From Symbiodinium natans (taxonomy: Eukaryota; Sar; Dinophyceae; Suessiales; Symbiodiniaceae), in assembly GCA_905221605.1 (NCBI GenBank), contig CAJNDS010000169.1:367001-431000 (forward strand): DNA of 64,000 nt. The letters are read 5' to 3'. Within the stretch, counting starts at the first letter, position 1, and every line of letters starts with the position of its first letter. The translations under genes were made by a program, and so were the position numbers. The notes beneath the pieces are model-generated. The model had not been told where the DNA came from, ran no database searches, and was given only the letters and a program-made list of their open reading frames with translations. Positions 8,962 to 17,900 of the stretch are shown in pieces.

Positions 8962-11900
8962 GACAGGGTTTAGGGTTTAGGGTTTAGGGTTTAGGGTTTA
9001 GGGTTTAGGGTTTAGGGTTTAGGGTTTAGGGTTTAGGGTTTAGGGTTTAGGGTTTAGGGTTTAGGGTTTAGGGTTTAGGGTTTAGGGTTTAGGGTTTAGG
9101 GTTTAGGGTTTAGGGTTTAGGGTTTAGGGTTTAGGGTTTAGGGTTTAGGGTTTAGGGTTTAGGGTTTAGGGTTTAGGGTTTAGGGTTTAGGGTTTAGGGT
9201 TTAGGGTTTAGGGTTTAGGGTTTAGGGTTAGGGAATCGGGGCCCTAAGTCATATACCCTTTTAAGGGATTCTAGAGGGTACCATTCGGGCCCTAAGTCAT
9301 ATACCCGTTTAAGGGATTCTAGAGGGTACCATTCGGGCCCTATACCCTTTAAGGGATTCTAGAGGGTACCATTAGGGCCCTATACCCTTTAAGGGATTCT
9401 AGAGGGTACCATTGGGGCCCTATACCCTTGAAGGGATTCTAGAGCCCTGGCTCCTTTCATGTAGGACTCGGTCAGCTGGATGTGCGTGTTGTCTGCCGGC
9501 TCACTGACGCCTCTCTTGCGCGCTTGTCCCTCTGAGAGAATCACAAAAAAAAAACTCCCAGGTTCTGCGAAGAATATGGAGAAGAGAGGCTGGTTCTTAG
9601 TAGGGAATGAAGGAATGCAGTGGCCCATGCAATCCCTTAAAGGGCATATATCGCACCCGAACTCCCTCATTCCCTACTAAGAACCCGGGAGTTGAGGAGG
9701 CCCTGGCATGCTCTCTCCCTTCGCAAGGAGACGACCCCTCGTGGCTCGCGTGGCGCCTCGCAACAAGTTCAGCTTCTCCTGAAGCACGTCGCAGGCGTCG
9801 GAGACCATGGCAAGAGGCAGAAGGCAGAGGAGGCCCACCGGCAGATGGATGGCGAAGACCGCCACCAGGGCGCCCAAGCCCGACCGGATGATCTGGGCCT
9901 CGTCGGCTGCCGTGAGATTCAGGAACACCTGGGTGCTCAAAGTCCAACTTTTGTAAACTTTCTTATGGGAGCCGGAATTCAACCAGGGGGCCCCTAAACC
10001 CTGAACCCTGAACCCTAAGCCCGAAACCCTAAACCCTAAAGCCCTCCCTGTCAGACCTTGACAAAGGCCAGGGTCCAGTTGCAGACCGCGAAGGCGCAAG
10101 TTGGGCCGCTCAGGCCCTTCAGGTGAGGAAGGACCTCCTCAGCCAGCTTGACCACCTTGGCTGTCCAGTAGAGGGTTTAGGGTTTAGGGCTTAGGGCGGA
10201 GGGTTTAGGGTTTAGGGATGAGGGTTCACGATTTAGGGTTGAGAGTTTAGGGTTTAGGGTTTCAGGTTTAGGGTTTAGGGTATGTTTGGGGGACGTAGAG
10301 GTTGACCTGCGAGGCTTCTTCTAGGGAAGATCACGACACCCCCGAAAGGTCAAAAGGTTGCCAACATGAAAAACACAAGCCACCCACTTGTGCATGTCAT
10401 TCAGCCACCGCTTGCTTATCCCGTCTTTGCCCTCCGCTCTGTCAAACTCTTCCTTTTCCTTATTTCTCCAAACCACGGGGATACAGGATTAGACTTTACT
10501 ATTCCTACCAAATAAGGAAACCCAAAAGCTTAAAGTTCAACTATTGGCTAAGTAAGTTTCCTTGCGATGCATGATGTCAATCTTCGTGGTCAGCACGTCC
10601 ACGTGCGCCTGGACTGTGCGAGCCACAACCGAGGCTTCCAGCATAAACATGAAGAAGAGCAAGTACAAGAGCCCCTGCTGGTTGATGTCGTCCATCTCCT
10701 CTCGGCTGCACTTAGCAGGTGGCTTATGAGTTTTTAATTTTCCTAGCTGCCTTATGAAGAAGCCCAGTACAAACCCAAAAAGGCCAAGCACCGGAGAGTC
10801 CTGGAACATCATGGCCAAGAGGGGGCCTGCGTCCTGGGAGGTCAGGAACTTCGCCGCCGCACCAAGGAACTTATATGTGGCCCGCCCGATGAAGCCATAC
10901 GTGAGCAGCAAGGTGGGTAGGAACGCCGCAAAAGCCAAGAACCGGAGCTGATCCCCCAAGACGCCCTGGATCTCCACCAGCTCCTTCTCTTTCCCGAGCT
11001 TCCCGCGTCGTATGATCGACTCCAAGGTATTGGGTGGGATCAAGCGCGGACACTCCGCGCTCTCCTGCCGCTCAGCCCTAACCCCAAATCCCTCTCAGGG
11101 TTGAATCAGGGTTTAAATGGGGGCTTAATTCGGGTGTACTGATGTAGAGTTTAACTAGGGTTGGATTGGCGTTTAGCTAGGGTTGCATTGGGGTTTTGGA
11201 GTTTAGGGTTGCAGGTTTAGCGGGTTTCAGGAGCAGCGCATGCTCTCCTCTAGGAAATGGTTGCACGCCACGGCGCGCAGGCCAACGACCACGGCGACGC
11301 AACAGCCGAGCCGGAGCAGCAACATAGCCAAGTCGAGGCCCACCATCAAGGGCTCGTCCGGCCTTAGAGTGGAGGAAGAAGGGTTTCGGCTTGAGGGTTT
11401 AGGGTTTGGGGTTAAGGGTTTAGGGTTAAGGGTTTAGGGTTTAGGGTTTAGGGTTTGGGGTCTAGGAGCAGCTAGCAGGCTTCTCAAGGGTTTGGTTTCG
11501 GGCTTAGGGTTTGGAGTTGTTTGTAATGTTGGACTGGCTTTAGTGGATGGGACCACTATTCTGCGATTCTCCGATCCGCTTATACAGAACCCCCCATTGT
11601 TTAGGGTGGTTCACAATTATGCGATGTTGTCCCGGCTGGGGTTGAAGGGCGGGGGGCCGGGGAGCCAAAAACAAAACAAAAAAGTTTTGAATAAGAACCT
11701 CCGGATTTGTTGGTGTCCAGCCTTATTTAAATTCCTTGTAAAGTTTCATTACGAAACAGGCCCCCAACAATTTTCCAAGGGAGTAGCCCACGAGCTGCCC
11801 TGATTCGCTTTAGCAAGTTGTTTCGGTGGTCCGCATTAATGCGGAGCCCCGGCGACCGTGGAGCTATTAAGCCTGGAAAGCTTAGACCCTCAAGCTTCAA

Positions 11901-14900
11901 GGCTTCCCCTCAACCCTCGACCCCTAGCCGCCCTACCCCCGGCCCCCGTCCCAGCCCCATCCCACATTATTAAGGATCCCCGAAAACCCCAAAATTGTTT
12001 GGGGGGCGGGGGGGGGGGGGCCCTGCGCACTAAAGCGAGTCCAACATTAGAAAGCTTCCATTCCGATTCAACCCCAGTTTCAAGAGCTGCACATGGAAGA
12101 TGACTGCAGCCGCACACTCCGTGCCCAGGAAAACGCCCAGGAGCGCCTGCGTGTACCTGCGGACTTGAAGGGCTTGGTGGCTTGTTTTTCGAACCCTAAG
12201 GGTCCATGTACCTGTATAGTACATACTTGGCCTTAAAGGGGCTCCTATATCCTAGCTTTAGGGCCGAAATATATACTACAGTACATGGGTACATGGACCC
12301 TTAGGGGAAACTTCAAGCCAGGTACTAGGCATAAAGGCAGCTCCGCAAACTAAGCCTCGAATCGGGGCTCCGAGAAACCCCCTCAGAGGGAATCCTCGGA
12401 ACCCTAAACCCTAAACCCTACACCCTAAACCCTAAGCCTTCTGAATCAACTCACAGGAGCCATCCCTTCATGCAACGGGCGAAGGGGGAGTCGCCCAGCA
12501 TGTAGGCCGGCCTGCTATGGAGTTCAGAGCTCAGGGTTCAGGGTTCAGGGTTTAGGGTTTAGGGTTTAGGGTTTAGGGTTTAGGGTTTAGGGTTTAGGGT
12601 GTAGGGTGTAGGGTTTAGGGTTTAGGGTTTGGAGGGTTCAGGGGCTTCAATTCAAGGAGGCCCCCACCTCATCTCAATCAGCAGCCTCTCCTCGTCCTTC
12701 GCCGCCGTTTGCATGTGGGCCTCCTTTGCAGGGCCTGTGGCGGCCGAGACTTCTGGGCTTTCTGCCGGAGGTTCCTGGGCTCCCTCACCCTCCAGGCCGC
12801 TTCGATGAGTCGGGGTAGTGGCAGCCGGGGCCTTGAGATCTTCGCTGGCTTCTGCGGGGGCTGGAGTATCTGTGTCGGGCTTCACGCTGACCAGCGCCCC
12901 TTTGCGAGCAAGCTGGGAGAGCAGGCAGGGAAGCGTGCAAAATGCGACGTAGACCGTCATCGCCGCTGGGAATATCCCAATGCCCAGAAGCACCCTGTGG
13001 GCGAATCCCGACTCTGGCCGAAGGAAGGTGACTCTATAGTTCTCAGTTCCGTTCGCCAACTTGGCCCACAAAGGATTGAGCACGGCCGGTGACACAAACT
13101 CCACGTTCCGCCCGTCGATTGCGGCAACTGTGTAGTTGTCTAAACGACGGGTGCGGGTCGGGTTCGAGTCCTTCTTCACGATGCTGGTGTGTCCAGCCCC
13201 TTCCGTCAACTCAATGCCCGGAGGCTCCTTCGCAGTGAATTCGATCGGGATGCCGAGTCCGTCGTCTGTACCATCATCGCCCTCCTCCGCGCGAGCGGCT
13301 GTGGCATTTGAAGCATTGTCAGCATCTGGATCCAGCTCTCCTTACCGTTGGTTGGTCGGGAATGAGGGAATGAGGTACCCTACATAATCCCTTAAAGGGT
13401 TTAAAAAGGGATTATGTAGGAGGGAATGAGGTATGTCACTATATAATCCCTCATAAAGGGTTTAAAATAGGGATTATATAGGATCCCCTACATAATCCCT
13501 TAAAAGGTCTATTATAGGGGATGTGGTCGGGTACCCTATATACTCCCTTAAGGGGTATAGGGGGATAGAGGGTACCTCATTCCCTCATTCCCTACTAACC
13601 ACCAGTAAGTCTCTTAGGAGTTCATGAGGCCGGACAGCTTGGATTGTGAGAAGGCCGAGGAAGATGCCGGCCACTGCCAGCGAAGGGAAATACGTAAGGC
13701 CAGTGCATGGCATCTAGACTTTAGCAAATTACCCCACCAAAAATGGCTCCTTGTAGCTTGAGCACAAGCAGACCGTACACCAGATTGGGTCTGCTTGCTG
13801 CGAGCTGTCAATCAGGAAACACCATAGGGCTTCTTGGGCTTATAATAGGCTTGGGGGTGCTTCTGTAGGTGCTTCACCAATAGGTGCTTCATCAAGCTAT
13901 ATAATGTGGATCTTGGGGCGGCTCGGCATTTGATCTCCCCATGGTGCACGCCATTGCCGGCTGCTACATTAGCTTGCACGCAAAGAGACTCGCCCACTAC
14001 GAGACGGAGTCCCAAGGCGGGAGCACCCTGGTAAAGCCAAGCTTGCAGGGCTTTGCCCTTGCATGGCTTGCAGCGGTCTTGCTTTTAGAGAGCGCGAGGT
14101 CAAGGCCTATTGGACAAGCCTTGGCCTTAGAAAATCGTACTGGGACATTCCACTTCTGGATTGTCCGAGATCCAACGGGTTGCGGTCCAACCTCCATGTA
14201 CGTCACCTGATGAGCAGCTCCGCCCCGACGCTGTGAAACCAGGTAACCAAAGCCATCTCAGATGGGAAGAATCATATCGGAAAGACGTGCTCAATGTTCA
14301 CTTCCAGCTTTGCTTTGACGTCTTGGGTGTTCTGGTGCAATGCCAGAATCCCTTCAAACCCCTGCTGAGCATTCTTCGCCTGCAACGTGCCAGATGCCAG
14401 CAATGTCGAGGCGCTTGGGGAGCCAAATATGGAGAAGATAAGCGTTTGCTGCGGCCACACATGGAAACACATGTCGGATAGGTCTGCACGCTCCCAGCTC
14501 GAGCTCAGCATGCACGAGGCAAATTTTTGCGGGTGGCCCAGGACCTCCACGGAAAGCCTCAATGGAGACCCGGATGAAGGTGAGAAAGCATGACCTGCAT
14601 CGTCAATCACAGTGATCTCGGCCAGACATAACTCGAAGCCTTTCTCCTCAAACTCCGGCCAAAGACTTGCCGCAGTTGCCTTCTTCTGTGGTCTGAAGCG
14701 CATGGCAATCGATCTCGAACCCACCTTGCTGGCCGGGCCTAAGAAAACCTTGATCGCCAGATCCGCTCCGACCGTTGCCAACCATTTCGTGCCATCGGCC
14801 AGGCTAACACTTGCCAGGAAGATACAAATGACAAGGGCAGAAAGCAGAAAGTAGCCGATTGCAAAGCTCCAGAAGTACTCATTCTCCCAGCCCTGGATTA

Positions 14901-17900
14901 CGAACAAGAGCTGCGCAGGCCCTCGCGCCAAAAGCGTCGCGCCAATTGCAACGACGGTGCTACTGACGATGAGCGTCAAGAGCTCGCTTTTCAGGTCGCA
15001 GTCGATGTCCTGGCCCGGGGCGAGGGCCGTCGAGCTGTAGAAGAGCGCCGAGAAGGCCCAAGCACTGTAGATCTTGACAAGGAGCAGGCTCCATCTGCGG
15101 CAACTGGTGTTTTTGCTGGAAAAGCTTAAGAAGGTCATCCAGGGGCACGTGGCCAAAAACTGGACACCGAACTGCTGCAGGGGGTTCATCCTCTCGAATC
15201 GCTGCAAAGAGGCCACCACCTGGTTCTTTGTGAACGAGACGGTCTCTTGTTCGTTGTAGGGATAGTGGTAAACATTTAAATATATATTCCGAATTGGGTT
15301 TAAGTACCCATAAACATGTAAAGTGTTATCCAAGTATGACCCAGGTTTGTGTGAAGGAGGCTCCCACAATCGCCTACCTATGGTCTATAGAGGTCTCAAT
15401 AGTGACTTGATTCTGTTCGCGCTGGGGAAAATGTTTTGGAAGTTCAATGATTTTAAAAACAGCTCAGTGCCAGGTTTTTTGCGGGTTTTTGCGGCTTGGC
15501 CAGTAGGCTGGTAGGCTGTCACTGTACAAGCTGCCATTCCGAACCGACCAAAGCGCCTTTCAAATGGTCAACTTGGAATGAAACAAATTGCAAGGCTTGG
15601 AAGCCTCGAAGGGCTTAGGGTTTAGGGTTTAGGGGCTCAGGGCTTAGGGTTTAGGGTTTAGGGTTTAGGGTTCAGGGTTGAGGGTTTAGGGTTTAGGGTT
15701 TAGGGTTTTTTTGGTTTAGGGTGATCTCTCAGCTGCTTCCAGCACCCGGAAGTCTAATGACAAGATGTCCGCAGCGAGCGGATTCGCTGTTGAAGTTGTA
15801 CTCTGACAACTTTTTGCCATCTTCCAATGACGTGCCACGAAAGATCAATCGTTGTTGATCCACGGCTGTGCCCTCCAGTTCTTGAACTTTCGCTTTCAGA
15901 GTCTCTACTGAGTCACTGTCCTGCACATCAATTGTCAGCGTCCTGCCAGTGAGTGTCTTCAAGTAGAGTTGCAGCGGACCACCTCCTCGCAAGCGCAGCA
16001 GCAAGTGGACGGTTGACTCAGACTGGATCTTATAATCCGAGAGGATCTGGCTATCTTCAAGCCGCCTGCCGGAGAAAATGAGCCACTGCTGATCACAAGG
16101 GATGCCCTCCTTCTCTTGAATCTTTTTCTTCAACTGCTCGACGGTATCACTAGCCTCACAATCAATGGTGCAGGCTTTGCCAACCAAGAACTTGATGAAG
16201 ACCTGCATGCCACCACTGCCACTGCTGCCACCGCTGCCACCGCGCAAGCGTAGTATCAAGTGGAGAAAGGACTCCTTGAGGATGTGGTAGTCCTCCAGAG
16301 TCTTTCCATCCTCCAAACGCTTGCCTTTATAGATCAGGCACTGATGGTCAGTCGGGATGCCCTCCTTGTTGTAGATCTTGGCCCTGAGGTCTTCAACAAG
16401 TTCTCTGGGGTCTACATCCACAGTGTGGGTCTTGCCGTCCAGGCTCTGCACGAAGATCTGCATCCCAGCCTGTAAGACCAAGTGGAGAGTGGAATCGCTC
16501 TGGATTCCGCAGTCCGAAAGGCTGCGGCCATCTTCCAACTGATTCACTCCAAAAACCAGTCGTTGCTGACACAGTGGGATGCCCTCCTGGTCTTGGATCT
16601 TGGCTTTCACCTTGTCACTGGTGTCGCTGGACTCGACATCCAGGGTGATTGTCTTGCCACTCAAGGTCTTCACAAAGACCTGCATGCCGCTGCCATCACG
16701 CAAGCGGGTCATCAAGTGGGGAGTGGACTCGGAATTCTGGACATTGTACTCCCCAGCGGTGTGGCCGTCTTCAAGGGGGATGCCCTCGATGTCTGAAGTC
16801 TTGGCCACCTCCATTTTCATGATCTTGCCAGAAGCCATGGCGTCACAAAGGCTCCAGAGGTTTGATCTCGAGATATGACCCCGCCCCCCTCGGGCTTTTC
16901 TCCGATACAGGTTGCACAGATGCATGCAAACAAGCCTTACGGACCGCCAGTATGGGGACCCTAGTTTTTAGAAAAGACATATGCCCCCCCCCCCCCCCCC
17001 TAAACCAGCCGAGAGGGCACCTCCTCGTGCAGGGGAGTCCGGCCCGCCATCTCATAGAGCTTGTCGAGCTGCTTGAAATCGACGCCGACGGAGGCCAGGG
17101 CCACCTGGGAATGGGCCGCTCGCGCCAGCCTCATTGTTGGTTAGTAGGGAACGGGCGAATGAGGTACCCTGTAAAATGATCCCTTAAAGGGTATATAGGG
17201 TTACCCCTACTTAAAGTTGCCTTAAAGGGTAGATATAGGGCCCTCACTCCCCCACTCCCTGCTAACCAACAGAAAGCAGCTGGTCACTCGCTGTCTCTAT
17301 GGAGGCAAGCACGTCACCAGGGATTGCGTGTTGGCGCAGAACATCGCGCCAAGCAGGTCGCCCAGAAAACTCATGCCGATCATGAAGTGCCGCACGTTCA
17401 TGAACCGGATGCACCGGAAGTCGCAGAAGAGCATGAGCTTGTCGAAGGGAGTCAGCTTCACTTTGCCCTTTGGGTTCTCGTAGGTACATCCGCACCTCCT
17501 TCTTCCTCTGGGCATGCCAGAGATCTGCGATGCGAGAGAGCCGCAGAGAAGCGCAACAGCGAGGCACAAGAAAAGCATGTTGAGCATAGGAGCCAGCTTC
17601 CTGAACGCATTCAAGTCGATCAGGGATCGAAAGCCTTCTTCGGAGAAGATCGAGGCGGCATTGCTGCAGACCAGAGTGGCCACGACCGCCTTCAGGATCA
17701 TTGCGAAGAGTGAGAGGTGCCTCAATTGTCCAGTATCCTAGTGGAACCAAAGGTTCACCTTTGGGACGATATAGGGATTGTACAATGAAAAATACCCCAG
17801 ATCCACTACTAAGGTGCGTTGTTGAGCATGACACCGTGCCATTGCCCGCCCCCAGAGTCTCCACACCTTCTTCTGACCAGTCCTTCATCTCCGTGTCCCA

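Noticed and set aside
648-9232. A true chromosome end
   Set aside because: Arrays are internal, occur in both orientations and are surrounded by unique and coding sequence. No array reaches the window edge.
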